In this document: in pieces, positions 9,175 to 18,198 of the stretch
Position numbering within the stretch: position 1 is the first letter of the stretch
Layout: each line of letters starts with the position of its first letter
Source: Candidatus Scalindua sp.
GTDB taxonomy: Bacteria; Planctomycetota; Brocadiia; Brocadiales; Scalinduaceae
Length of the DNA: 64,000 nucleotides
Direction: 5' to 3'
NCBI GenBank assembly: GCA_018670825.1
Contig: JABHIW010000132.1
Location: forward strand, 39,500 to 103,499
The notes under the pieces: generated by a model
The model's database searches: none
What the model was told of the DNA's origin: nothing
Seen by the model: only the letters and a program-made list of their open reading frames with translations
Translations under genes and position numbers: made by a program

Positions 9175-9344
9175 ATCACAAACAAATATCAGATGGGAAC
9201 TGGAGTGAAGTGCATACCCAGGTAAAGATATTACTTCTCGGTTTATCTTTACAACTTGGTATTACCCAAATCTAACCATTGTTTCTTTTCAACCTTTTTT
9301 AACTCTTCAACTTTTAACTATTTTAACCTTCGACCCGTAAAACC

Positions 9345-10340
9345 ATGATTATAACAAGGACACCGTTTCGAGTTTCTTTCTTTGGTGGAGGGACAGATTA
9401 TCCTGCCTGGTATAGAGAAAATGGTGGAGCGGTTCTCAGTTCCACCATTAACAGATATTGCTACATAAGCTGTAGATACCTCCCCCCATTTTTTGATTAC
9501 AAATATCTTTTAAGATATTTTTTGCGTGAGGAAGCAAATAATATATCTGACATAAAACATCCTTCAGTGCGGGAATGCTTAAATTTTTTAAAAATAGACA
9601 AAGGTATTGAAATGGTCCATACCGGTGACATCCCTGCACAATCCGGTATAGGTTCAAGTTCGGCGTTTACAGTGGGTTTTTTAAATTCATTATATGCTTT
9701 AACAGGTAAGATGGTTAGCAAGAGGCAATTGGCCTTACAGGCAATTAATGTGGAACAAAATATTCTTAAGGAAAATGTTGGTTCACAAGATCAGATTGCC
9801 GCAGCATTTGGGGGGTTTAATAGGATAGAGCTTGGTGGGGATAATGAATTTTTTGTATATCCTATAACGATTAGTCAGGAAAAACTCATTTATCTCCAGA
9901 GTTGTCTCATGTTCTTTTTTACCAGTATCGTTCGAAATGCATCAGAGATTGCGTCTGAGCAGATAAAAAATATTGTGAATTTGACAAAAGAGTTAAAGAT
10001 CATGAATGAGATGACAGATGAGGCCGTTAACATACTTAACGGCAGTATCGATCATTATAATGATTTTGGCAGGCTTTTACATGAATCATGGCAGATCAAG
10101 AGACGTTTAACAAGTCTTGTATCTACGTCAGTAATTGACGAAATCTTTAATTCCGCGTATAGGGCTGGGGCTGTTGGCGGCAAGTTATGTGGAGCAGGGG
10201 GAGGAGGTTTTTTGATGCTTTTCGCGCCTCCGGAAGCACAGGCCGGAATAAGAGAGAAGTTGAAGGATCTCTTATACGTACCATTCTGTTTTGAAAAACT
10301 GGGCAGTCATGTAGTCTTGTATTCTACGCAGGATTCATAG
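9345..10340 (+). CDS. hddA: GHMP-family D-glycero-D-manno-heptose 7-phosphate kinase
   Basis: 331 residues with all three GHMP-kinase motifs: PFRVSFFGGGTD (7-18), the ATP-binding loop PAQSGIGSSSAF (about 93-104) and KLCGAGGGGF near residue 275. The FFGGGTDYPAW variant of motif 1 is typical of HddA, which phosphorylates heptose 7-phosphate to the 1,7-bisphosphate in the GDP-D-alpha-heptose route. The matching guanylyltransferase (HddC) is 2.3 kb downstream, which supports this over other GHMP kinases such as fucokinase. The GmhA isomerase and GmhB phosphatase of the route are not in the window. Confidence 0.85.
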   Translation: MIITRTPFRVSFFGGGTDYPAWYRENGGAVLSSTINRYCYISCRYLPPFFDYKYLLRYFLREEANNISDIKHPSVRECLNFLKIDKGIEMVHTGDIPAQSGIGSSSAFTVGFLNSLYALTGKMVSKRQLALQAINVEQNILKENVGSQDQIAAAFGGFNRIELGGDNEFFVYPITISQEKLIYLQSCLMFFFTSIVRNASEIASEQIKNIVNLTKELKIMNEMTDEAVNILNGSIDHYNDFGRLLHESWQIKRRLTSLVSTSVIDEIFNSAYRAGAVGGKLCGAGGGGFLMLFAPPEAQAGIREKLKDLLYVPFCFEKLGSHVVLYSTQDS

Positions 10341-10786
10341 GGACGTAGACGCAAAGCATTTAAAATAGTGCTTGCGTGGTGCTTATACCATTAGCCCTAA
10401 GCAAGACCGTGCTCAAATGTCATTTTGAGATAAACAAAAATATCAGAATGATAAAGCCACTTGTTCAGATGATCCCGTGTCATAATAGCACGAATACTTA
10501 AATATGTCATCTTGGATTTATTTCAGGAGCTATATGAATCAATGTGCTAAGAGATTCCAGAACCTGCCCACCAAAATGACTGTCACGCATACGAATAAAT
10601 AATGATTTATGAGTGACGATAGACGATTTAAGGGGATTAGAATCTGCTAATTCTGAATATCGGTATTTTGAAATTGAACAACTTAACACGTCTAAAAACA
10701 TTTGAAGTAATTACGACGATATATATTTTTATTATGCAAATCCTTAAGCGGGCAACATTGAATTTTAATCGTTTTGTTTTTAAAAG
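10341..10786. other. 446-bp region without an intact gene
   Basis: No plus-strand gene was found. On the minus strand a short frame (10701 down to 10507) reads HKSLFIRMRDSHFGGQVLES and ends in PEINPR-stop. A second minus-strand frame from about 10510 reads MTYLSIRAIMTRDHLNKW and stays open for some 40 residues. The two together look like a frameshifted remnant, but I do not recognise the family. Confidence 0.3.
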
Positions 10787-12451
10787 TTGAACGTTTTATT
10801 AATAAATCCGTGTAAGCCTGATATCTTTCCACCTCCTTCACTTGGATTTTTAAACGCATACCTAAGACAACGATTTTCAGAGATCAATATAAGACTGGTT
10901 GATATAGATGCCGCTCTTGAATTAAAAGAGCATGAAGGGCCCTTTGATATTATTGGTGTGACGATACACTCCTTTGCATTAGAGAATGTCAAATCTGTTT
11001 TTTCAAGATTGAGCACTCTCTATCGTAATTCCTGGTGGGTTGCCGGTGGGCATCATGCAAGTGCCCTGCCGGAACAAATGCTGAAACTGGGATTTGACCA
11101 GGTCGTTATAGGTCCTGGGGAGATTGCGTTTGAAGAAATAATAAAGGGGAACAGGGAGCAGAAGATCATTGGCAAGATGCCTGATGATTCAAATTTACTA
11201 TCTTTTCCGGATTATACAGGTCTGAAAGGTTTATGGACCCTGCCTTTACATCAGGGTGGCAGGGCACTGCCTGTAATTTCATCCAGAGGTTGCCCTTTTA
11301 ACTGTGATTTCTGCGCTTCAGCTAATTTCTGGCATCGCAAAAGTTTTGTTCGAAAGCCGGAAAATGTTATTGAAGAAATAATGTACTATTTAAAAAATGA
11401 TAAGATGGATTCATTTATGTTTGAAGATGACAATTTTACATTAATTCCTCGCAGGGCTATTGAGATTTGTGAGGCCATTGAGACAAGAATCAGACCTTAT
11501 TATTCCAACTTAAAGTGGCAGGCCGCATCAAGAGCGGAGTCCTTAACCAATGATGATCTCTGCCATGCATTGGTTAACGCGGGTTGCACTCATGTCTGGC
11601 TAGGGATCGAATCGGGTTCCCAGACGATGCTGGAAGGTTGTGCAAAAGGGACAACAACAGAAAAGATGCTTGCAGGCATTATGAATGCTGAAAGGTATGG
11701 TTTGAGAACAGTAGGCCAGTTTATTGTGGGACTTCCCGGAGAGACGGAAGCAACTATTAAAGAAACCGAGGAGTTTATACTGAAATCTAAAATGTCTGTT
11801 ATCATGGTCAACAAACCCTGGATTCTGCCAAAGACTAATCTGCACACTCTGGCTTTAAATACGGGCTTTAATGATGAGATTTATTTTGATAATGTTCCAT
11901 TTTATACAATAGAAACAGCAGGAAAGATCCTTGATAAATGGGTTGAGCAATTACATAAGGCGTGGTTGAGAAGTTTGAGTGAAAGTTTCCCAAAGCGTTT
12001 TTATTTAGAGAAAAATATATATCTATATGAAAATTCGAATGTAGCAGCTGCGGCAATAGAGATAGCCAAAGGCCTTATGGAAACAAAACAATTTAATGAG
12101 GCGGTTGAATATTTGAGTAAAGCCTTATCTTTCCATGAACAATCATCAGGAACTAATGAATCTGTAACAGCTGTAACAGCTGAAGAACTTGCAAAATGTT
12201 ACAAAGAATCAGGACATTATAAGGAAGCCGCTGAATATTTTAAACAGGCATTTCAGTATTATGAGCTATATTATGGTATGGGGAATTCATCTACTCGCAA
12301 AGTACTAGCTGAATTGGTTTATTGTTCAATGAGAATCGAAGGAATAGGTACGGTTCGCAAATATCTTATAACCGATTTGATATTGATAAAATGTATACTG
12401 AAATATTTTAAGAAATTAATAAGGAATGGAATCAAAAAATTTTTAAAGTAA
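10787..12451 (+). CDS. Cobalamin-binding radical SAM protein with C-terminal TPR repeats
   Basis: 554 residues. TTG at 10787 is the only usable start, since an in-frame stop lies two codons upstream. Residues 1 to about 140 are a B12-binding-like domain (VLLINPCKP, VAGGHHASALP). The radical SAM core has CPFNCDFC (Cys169, Cys173, Cys176), then VWLGIESGSQ and FIVGLPGETE. From about residue 420 two tetratricopeptide-like helices appear (NEAVEYLSKAL, KEAAEYFKQAF), suggesting a protein-interaction tail. It sits inside the heptose module between the hddA- and hddC-like genes, so it may tailor the heptose or another sugar. The reaction cannot be named from sequence. Confidence 0.8.
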   Translation: MNVLLINPCKPDIFPPPSLGFLNAYLRQRFSEINIRLVDIDAALELKEHEGPFDIIGVTIHSFALENVKSVFSRLSTLYRNSWWVAGGHHASALPEQMLKLGFDQVVIGPGEIAFEEIIKGNREQKIIGKMPDDSNLLSFPDYTGLKGLWTLPLHQGGRALPVISSRGCPFNCDFCASANFWHRKSFVRKPENVIEEIMYYLKNDKMDSFMFEDDNFTLIPRRAIEICEAIETRIRPYYSNLKWQAASRAESLTNDDLCHALVNAGCTHVWLGIESGSQTMLEGCAKGTTTEKMLAGIMNAERYGLRTVGQFIVGLPGETEATIKETEEFILKSKMSVIMVNKPWILPKTNLHTLALNTGFNDEIYFDNVPFYTIETAGKILDKWVEQLHKAWLRSLSESFPKRFYLEKNIYLYENSNVAAAAIEIAKGLMETKQFNEAVEYLSKALSFHEQSSGTNESVTAVTAEELAKCYKESGHYKEAAEYFKQAFQYYELYYGMGNSSTRKVLAELVYCSMRIEGIGTVRKYLITDLILIKCILKYFKKLIRNGIKKFLK

Positions 12452-12670
12452 GTGAAAAGTAGGTTATATTGCAAGAGTTTAAGGTTGGGAAGCACACGTA
12501 ACGGAGGTCTGAGATCAGAAGCCGGAGGTTAGAAACTGAAGGCAGGTGACAGGCAATTTCTGATTTAGAAATTTGAACTTACAATTCAGGCTTCAACTTC
12601 CAAAACGCACTTGAAAGAAACTAAGTTATCTTTGTGCCCTTTGTGACTTTGTGTGAGGGTTCATATTTAA
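12452..12670. repeat. Intergenic region with TTTGTG repeats
   Basis: Spacer of 219 bases. Just before the next gene (12630-12657) it contains several copies of CTTTGTG in tandem-like order. A purine-rich stretch with GGAGGT-like words lies at 12500-12535. Such TTTGTG clusters occur as dispersed intergenic repeats in some genomes; no gene was seen. Confidence 0.4.
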
Positions 12671-13414
12671 ATGTCTTCGAATAATAAATTAACGGCCGTA
12701 ATTCTTGCTGGTGGGTTGGGAACGCGTCTCCGTCCGGTAGTTGGTGACTTCCCCAAAGTACTGGCTCCCATAAACAACCGTCCATTCCTCTCTTATATCC
12801 TTGACCAGTTGATATGCTGCGGTTTTTCTCGCGTAGTTCTCTGCACGGGATACGGGGCAGACAAGGTCAGGGCCACATTTGGTGATTTTTATAAAGATCT
12901 TTCGATTATGTATTCGAGAGAGACTGTTCCCTTGGGAACTGGCGGGGCACTTCGGAATGCCATCCCATACGTAAAAGATGAACACATTCTTGTGATGAAT
13001 GGAGATTCATACATAGACGTAGACTTGAATACCTATATAGAGTGGTATTTTCAGAATGACATTATTGTTTCATTATTATTAACCATGGTGTCCGATACAG
13101 GTCGTTATGGAAGGGTGGACGTGGATGGGGACGGACTTGTTAGCCAATTTGTGGAAAAAGGTGAATCGGCCATACCAGGATGGATTAACGCCGGGATTTA
13201 TATTTTAGAGCAAAGCCTGTTTTTACAGACACATACAGGAGGATCATTTTCTCTGGAGCATGATTTTTTCCCAAAGTTTGTAGGCAAGGGTTTGCGTGGT
13301 TTTCAGTCTAAGGGTGCGTTTATTGATATCGGAACTCCTGAATCCTATGACAAGGCAGATCAGTTTTTTAATATCAAAGAAAATTTGGAATCTGATGTTA
13401 ATAAAGATGTTTAA
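12671..13414 (+). CDS. hddC: D-glycero-alpha-D-manno-heptose 1-phosphate guanylyltransferase
   Basis: 247 residues of the nucleotidyltransferase fold. The NTP-binding signature ILAGGLGTRLR (about 11-21) and FPKVLAPINNRPF are followed by the metal-binding MNGDSYIDVD and a C-terminal SLEHDFFP / FIDIGTPESYDKA segment typical of HddC and WcbM-type sugar-phosphate guanylyltransferases. It should activate heptose 1-phosphate to GDP-heptose. The hddA-like kinase upstream supports the assignment. A generic mannose- or glucose-1-phosphate nucleotidyltransferase is the alternative. Confidence 0.8.
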   Translation: MSSNNKLTAVILAGGLGTRLRPVVGDFPKVLAPINNRPFLSYILDQLICCGFSRVVLCTGYGADKVRATFGDFYKDLSIMYSRETVPLGTGGALRNAIPYVKDEHILVMNGDSYIDVDLNTYIEWYFQNDIIVSLLLTMVSDTGRYGRVDVDGDGLVSQFVEKGESAIPGWINAGIYILEQSLFLQTHTGGSFSLEHDFFPKFVGKGLRGFQSKGAFIDIGTPESYDKADQFFNIKENLESDVNKDV

Positions 13415-13435
13415 CACGAAAAAGGTTTTAAAATT

Positions 13436-13450
13436 TTAGGAGGTAATATT
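13436..13450 (+). promoter_or_regulatory. Strong ribosome binding site for the TTG-start SDR gene
   Basis: TTTTAGGAGGTAATATT precedes the TTG codon at 13451. AGGAGGT is a full-strength Shine-Dalgarno and decides this unusual start. Confidence 0.8.
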
Positions 13451-14404
13451 TTGAGAATTCTTGTTACAGGCGGATTAGGTATTGTAGGAAAAGGCCTTAC
13501 AGAATTATTACGAAAATGTGGACATTACGTTGTTTGCTGTGATCTATACCATCAACCTGACGAAATAGGTTTCAGTGTTGGGACTGATATCAAAGTTCCC
13601 CTTTATGCCCGTTGTGATATAGGAAAATTTCAGCAAATCGAAAGGGTTTTTGATCGAACGGGACCTTTTGATTTTGTTTATAATTGTGCTGCTGAGTTTG
13701 GCAGGTGGAATGGAGAGGATTTTTATGAGACGCTCTGGCAGACCAATGTGATTGGAACAAAGAATCTTATTCGTCTTCAGGAACGTCTGGGTTTTCATTT
13801 GATTCATTTCTCATCATCTGAAGTGTATGGTGACTGGCCGGAGCTTATGACTGAAACAGTAATGGATGAATACGAAATAAAGCAAATGAATGATTATGCC
13901 ATGACTAAGTGGACAAATGAGATGCAAATTCGCAACTCTGCTCTCCAGTACGGTACAGAAAGTGTTGTGGTCCGTCTTTTCAACACCTATGGTAGTGGAG
14001 AATATTATAGCCCTTATCGTTCTGTTAATTGTCGTTTCCTGTACTATGCACTAAACAATCTACCGTGGACGGTTTACCGTGGTCATTCACGGACATCAAC
14101 ATACATTGCTGATACAACCTGTACTCTGTCCAAAATAATTGAGAACTTTAAGGCTGGTGAGACCTACAATATCGGAGGAAAAGATCTTCATACTATAGAA
14201 GAATTATCCGATATTATTATCAAGGTTACAGGTGCTGATCCGTCCCTGGTTCAGTATAAGGAATCAGAAATACTCACAACTAAGCGAAAGGTTGTGGATA
14301 TTTCCAAGTCTATTCGTGATCTGGATCACAAGAATAGTTACACTCTCGATGAAGGTGTGAAATTGACAGCGGAATGGATGCGCAAGGTTTATGAGATTAA
14401 ATAA
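13451..14404 (+). CDS. NAD-dependent epimerase/dehydratase (SDR)
   Basis: 317 residues from a TTG start fixed by a perfect AGGAGGT. The Rossmann motif is TGGLGIVGKGL (7-17). The catalytic triad region is SSSEVYGDW followed by DYAMTKW (YxxxK). The substrate half has FNTYGSGEYYSPY and TYNIGGKDLHT. This is an extended SDR acting on a nucleotide sugar. Placed 36 bases after the guanylyltransferase, it may modify GDP-heptose or another hexose; the sugar and reaction (4,6-dehydration, epimerisation or reduction) cannot be told apart here. Confidence 0.8.
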   Translation: MRILVTGGLGIVGKGLTELLRKCGHYVVCCDLYHQPDEIGFSVGTDIKVPLYARCDIGKFQQIERVFDRTGPFDFVYNCAAEFGRWNGEDFYETLWQTNVIGTKNLIRLQERLGFHLIHFSSSEVYGDWPELMTETVMDEYEIKQMNDYAMTKWTNEMQIRNSALQYGTESVVVRLFNTYGSGEYYSPYRSVNCRFLYYALNNLPWTVYRGHSRTSTYIADTTCTLSKIIENFKAGETYNIGGKDLHTIEELSDIIIKVTGADPSLVQYKESEILTTKRKVVDISKSIRDLDHKNSYTLDEGVKLTAEWMRKVYEIK

Positions 14405-14486
14405 GAAAAATCCAGTAATCACGTTTAAGAATCGATCAACTTCAATGTAAATTTAAATCAGTTTACTAAAGATTAACTAATTAATA

Positions 14487-15584
14487 ATGTCTCTTGAAAT
14501 CTTACACGTAGTTGGTGCCAGACCTAACTTTATGAAAGTTGCACCAATTATTTCTTGTATGAATAACTTTCCGGATTTAATTGAACAGAGAATGGTGCAT
14601 ACAGGTCAACATTATGATGATAATCTTTCAAAGGTTTTCTTCCAGGACCTGGATCTTCCAGAACCTGATGAATATCTTAATGCGGGCTCTGGTACTCATG
14701 CTGAGCAAACTGCAAAAATAATGATAGCTTTTGAGCCGGTATTACTTAAATATAATCCGGATTGGTGTTTTGTGGTTGGTGATGTAAATTCGACTCTTGC
14801 CTGTGCCCTTGTATGTTCAAAAAGAGGTACAAAAATTGGACATGTTGAGGCGGGACTTCGCTCTGGTGATCGAACAATGCCTGAAGAGATAAATCGTCTT
14901 TTAACTGACCAAATATCAGACCTTTTATTCACTCACTCTAAAGATGCTGATTTAAATTTAATAAATGAAGGCATAAGCCCGGAAAAAATCAGATTTGTTG
15001 GCAATGTCATGATTGATACTCTTAAAAAAATGCTTCCTAAGACAACGGACAGGAAAATCTTAATGGAGCATGGCATTGAGCACAAAAAATATATACTTGT
15101 GACACTACATCGTCCTTCAAATGTAGATGTCCCTGAAAAGTTTGAAGAGATCCTTTCTGCTTTGTCCGTATTAAGCCATAAATATACAGTTATATTTCCT
15201 GTTCACCCAAGGACACGCCTTAAGGTGTCTTCCGCTAATATAAAAGAAAATCTTTCAAGAATACATTTTATTGAACCCGTTGGATATTTGGATTTTTTAG
15301 GCCTGATGAACTCATCAGCGCTTACTTTAACTGATTCCGGAGGGGTGCAGGAAGAAACTACATATTTGGGTGTACCATGTCTTACCTTGCGTCAGAATAC
15401 AGAACGTCCCGTAACTATTGAAATGGGTACCAATCAATTAATTGAAACTCGTCGTGATTCTATTATCAGGGCCGTTGAATCGAGAATGTATAAGTCCAAT
15501 ATTTCTACATCGATTCCTGAACTTTGGGATGGTTACGCAGCACATCGCATTGTTAAAGAAATTTTAAACTTTAAGAAAGACTAA
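14487..15584 (+). CDS. wecB: Non-hydrolysing UDP-N-acetylglucosamine 2-epimerase
   Basis: 365 residues, the normal length of the family. Signatures: VGARPNFMKVAPI at the N-terminus, HTGQHYDDNLS, VVGDVNSTLA, HVEAGLRSGD and a C-terminal LTDSGGVQEE with RQNTERPVT. It interconverts UDP-GlcNAc and UDP-ManNAc. In loci with a WbpB/WbpD-type fusion (here at 41099) the same family member acts as WbpI on the 2,3-diacetamido uronic acid, so the substrate may be UDP-GlcNAc3NAcA instead. Confidence 0.85.
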   Translation: MSLEILHVVGARPNFMKVAPIISCMNNFPDLIEQRMVHTGQHYDDNLSKVFFQDLDLPEPDEYLNAGSGTHAEQTAKIMIAFEPVLLKYNPDWCFVVGDVNSTLACALVCSKRGTKIGHVEAGLRSGDRTMPEEINRLLTDQISDLLFTHSKDADLNLINEGISPEKIRFVGNVMIDTLKKMLPKTTDRKILMEHGIEHKKYILVTLHRPSNVDVPEKFEEILSALSVLSHKYTVIFPVHPRTRLKVSSANIKENLSRIHFIEPVGYLDFLGLMNSSALTLTDSGGVQEETTYLGVPCLTLRQNTERPVTIEMGTNQLIETRRDSIIRAVESRMYKSNISTSIPELWDGYAAHRIVKEILNFKKD

Positions 15585-15946
15585 CACTCTTTTTTTTATT
15601 GACCAATTTTAATAAAGTAACTGATTTGTCACATAAGTGACCATTATTACTTCCGGTTAGCAGAGCACTCCCACCCTTGGAGTGAGAGTGGTGTCTGAGG
15701 AAACTCTATCTCAGCCCTCAAAGCCATTGATCGTTCCGAGGAGATGTACTCTACATTCCGTACAATTGGAATTGTAACCAATGCAATTCCTTCTATGTTA
15801 CTCTAAACGTACAAAAAACAGATTTTTTGATCAGATAAACGTCTGAATGATAAACGCCAGAACGCTTGATGAACTGGTGGTCACTCTGGCTCCAGAGTAT
15901 ATGAGTGATATTGCTAATTTGAGGTTTTTAAGTATTTTACCGGAAT
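15585..15946. other. 362-bp region with a possible cupin-type remnant
   Basis: No intact gene. Between about 15731 and 15837 one frame reads RGDVLYIPYNWN followed by about 20 more residues and a TAA. GDVLYIP plus an aromatic-rich loop is how the metal-binding strand of JmjC/cupin_8 proteins often looks, so this may be the tail of a lost cupin-like gene. Small inverted repeats such as CACTCC/GGAGTG near 15665 are present but not convincing as a terminator. Confidence 0.3.
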
Positions 15947-17965
15947 ATGTACTTCTCATTCATTTCTTTGCTTGAGTTGACGTTATTGGTCACTGGTGGC
16001 GTATTATTGTTTCACAGATGGGGATACAGCATAGCTCATGCCTTGTCGTTGGCAATTGTTGTTACCTTGCTGACGCTTTCGTTGACTTTTCAGATAGCCT
16101 TCCTGCTGAGAATTCCCGGATTATCCTTCCCGGTTGAGGGGGTATTGTCTATTGGTGCTCTTTTGTTGATTTCCAGAGAGCGTCAACGACTGGCGGAAAT
16201 CTGTACATCTCTGTTCAGATTTATGTGTTGCCATCGTGTGATGAGCGGTGTTGTAGTTTTATGCATAGCCTATTTAGGACTGCAATCTATCGTGCTTCCT
16301 GAAGGTAATTACGATTGCATGCGATACAATTTGACACGCGTACTGTTATTTCAGCAGGAACGCAGTATGCTTCTCACAAATGTTACGGAGTATCATCAGG
16401 CAGTTTTTCCGGTTGGTGGGGATATCCTTTCTCACCTGTTTCTTCGTTATTATACAGACTATGGCCTTGCAACGATCAGATTAATGTCCTTCTTGAGCAT
16501 CGGCTTCGGCTCATATGCTCTGTCTCGGAATCATGCATCTTCACACGTTGCCTGGACAGTAATGCTTATAGTCATCAGTTTCCCTTTGTTAGTTCGGCAG
16601 GCAACCGGAACAAAGCCGGATATTCTGGCTACTTCGGTAGTTGTTCTGTGCCTTTTATGTGCAGAGAGACTGTTGAACCGTCCCAATTTACGAGATGGAT
16701 TATTGGTTGTACTCGGATTGGGTTTTGGTTTGTCAATTAAGACAACCTTTCTAGCGTTCCTGATACCCTTTGCCTTGATGTTTGCATGTCTACTTATAAA
16801 ACGACATGGTATGGGTTCGATTTTTCAGCTCCTGAAGCGGAGTTGGTTGCCAATCATCTTTGTAGTTCCTCTGGTTCTGGTTTTTTCACAGGTCTGGCTA
16901 TTTCTTCATAACTATGTTCATTGGGGACACTGGTCAGGGCCGATAGATTTTGTCAATCTTCATAAAAATCAGGACGGTTTGTGGGGCACAGTGGCAAACC
17001 TTTCTCGTTATGGAATGCAAAGCCTGCATCTGATGACACCAACAGACGTCCTATCAGAGTGGCTGGGCCTGGGCAAGATCAGTGATATGCTTGAAAGAGT
17101 CTACGAACTGGTATTGTATCCTGTGATAGGGGATTCTGGGGCTGCATGGCCTCATAAGATACAGCCGTTTGAACTAAGCAATTGGAACTGGGGAGATGGT
17201 GAAAATGCTGCGTGGTTCGGGCCATTCGGCTTTCTGTTAGTGATACCTGCACTGGTTTATACATTGCTGTGCGGATCAGCGTATTTACGTATGGTCAGTA
17301 TCGTGTTGGTTGTCTACACTGTTGTTCTGAGTTGGCAGTTGTCGTGGATGCCATGGCACTGTCGCTTTTTCGGACCTGTGTTCGTGGGAGGAGCCGGTTG
17401 CCTCGGGTATTGGATGGCTCGGTGGGAGAGACGCTGGAAGTTACAGGCAATGCAGATAGTGGCCTTGTCAATACTCGTTTACTGCTGTGTTATCAATCAG
17501 GCAAAGCTTTTGGTAGGAGTACCTTTTATGCAAAGTATGATGCAATTTACACTCGTACCGGGACTTGATGAGCAGGGTATATGGGCCAAAACCAATTGGG
17601 GTCGTGACCGGCATTACTATGCAAGAAGGTACTACGGAAACAATCGAGTTAATGAGTTCATGCAGGTAGTGAAGCCGAATGCAAGAGTTGCAGTAGTGTC
17701 GCAGCATCTTGGCTGGCTTTTTCATTACATGTTGTATCGTCCGGATGTTCAATTTGTCCCGTTGCCCATGAAAGAATCTACCGGTAAAGCATTGAGTACC
17801 GATTCGCTTGAAGGGTTTGACTACCTGTTATGTATTAACCGGGAATGTGATGAATTTTTTGTTCCTGAGAAACATGAACTACTTCTGGAGTACAAATCGG
17901 AAAAACATATTTGGGAGGTGCCACCTGGGGAGTACATAAGCCCGGGGGGCCTAATCCGACTGTAG
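15947..17965 (+). CDS. GT-C type integral membrane glycosyltransferase
   Basis: 672 residues with roughly ten or more hydrophobic segments. After the first few helices comes a soluble loop with an acidic residue (GNYDCMRYNLTRV), the place where GT-C/PMT-like enzymes carry their catalytic Asp. A C-terminal soluble domain of about 130 residues follows the last helix (from DRHYYARRYYG). The enzyme probably uses a lipid-linked sugar on the outer face of the inner membrane. Base composition is visibly more GC-rich than the flanking genes, hinting at a separate origin. The sugar is unknown. Confidence 0.65.
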   Translation: MYFSFISLLELTLLVTGGVLLFHRWGYSIAHALSLAIVVTLLTLSLTFQIAFLLRIPGLSFPVEGVLSIGALLLISRERQRLAEICTSLFRFMCCHRVMSGVVVLCIAYLGLQSIVLPEGNYDCMRYNLTRVLLFQQERSMLLTNVTEYHQAVFPVGGDILSHLFLRYYTDYGLATIRLMSFLSIGFGSYALSRNHASSHVAWTVMLIVISFPLLVRQATGTKPDILATSVVVLCLLCAERLLNRPNLRDGLLVVLGLGFGLSIKTTFLAFLIPFALMFACLLIKRHGMGSIFQLLKRSWLPIIFVVPLVLVFSQVWLFLHNYVHWGHWSGPIDFVNLHKNQDGLWGTVANLSRYGMQSLHLMTPTDVLSEWLGLGKISDMLERVYELVLYPVIGDSGAAWPHKIQPFELSNWNWGDGENAAWFGPFGFLLVIPALVYTLLCGSAYLRMVSIVLVVYTVVLSWQLSWMPWHCRFFGPVFVGGAGCLGYWMARWERRWKLQAMQIVALSILVYCCVINQAKLLVGVPFMQSMMQFTLVPGLDEQGIWAKTNWGRDRHYYARRYYGNNRVNEFMQVVKPNARVAVVSQHLGWLFHYMLYRPDVQFVPLPMKESTGKALSTDSLEGFDYLLCINRECDEFFVPEKHELLLEYKSEKHIWEVPPGEYISPGGLIRL

Positions 17966-18198
17966 TCAGTGGTAACAACTTTGGATTGATAAATGCAGGA
18001 TTTACTTAGTAAATAAGATTGTCAGCTTAAGTTTTGTTGTGAATTACTTTAATTTTATGTAGGTGTTTTTTGTGTTTCAGAGCCAGATGCCTAACAGAGG
18101 ACAGATCATGAAGATGATGAAATAAATGAGGTCCCGGGTTTCTGAGTATTGTTGATAAAGGTGTCTCTCAGGTCCGATGAGAGAATAAAATAGATAAT

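Larger units (their letters stand above)
8463..9344. repeat. Nested inverted repeats around a four-helix-bundle gene
   Basis: Three inverted-repeat pairs lie here. Outer pair: a purine-rich block at about 8528-8571 and an imperfect reverse complement at 9287-9336 (repeats of GTTGAAG / CTTCAAC type). Middle pair: 8991-9016 and 9198-9223, 26 bases with one mismatch. Inner pair: 9046-9062 and 9077-9093, a perfect 17-base stem with a 14-base loop. The middle and inner pairs fall after the conserved part of the four-helix-bundle reading frame. The arrangement suggests a non-autonomous insertion or folded element. No transposase and no clear target duplication were seen. Confidence 0.6.

Noticed and set aside
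8991..9223. CRISPR array
   Set aside because: The repeats are inverted and paired, not regularly spaced direct repeats.
8463..9344. Complete insertion sequence
   Set aside because: No transposase frame or clear target-site duplication could be found; only repeats and a passenger-like gene.
12175..12195. Short tandem repeat as a slippage site in the radical SAM gene
   Set aside because: Only two copies of a 9-base unit, which keep the frame; probably chance.
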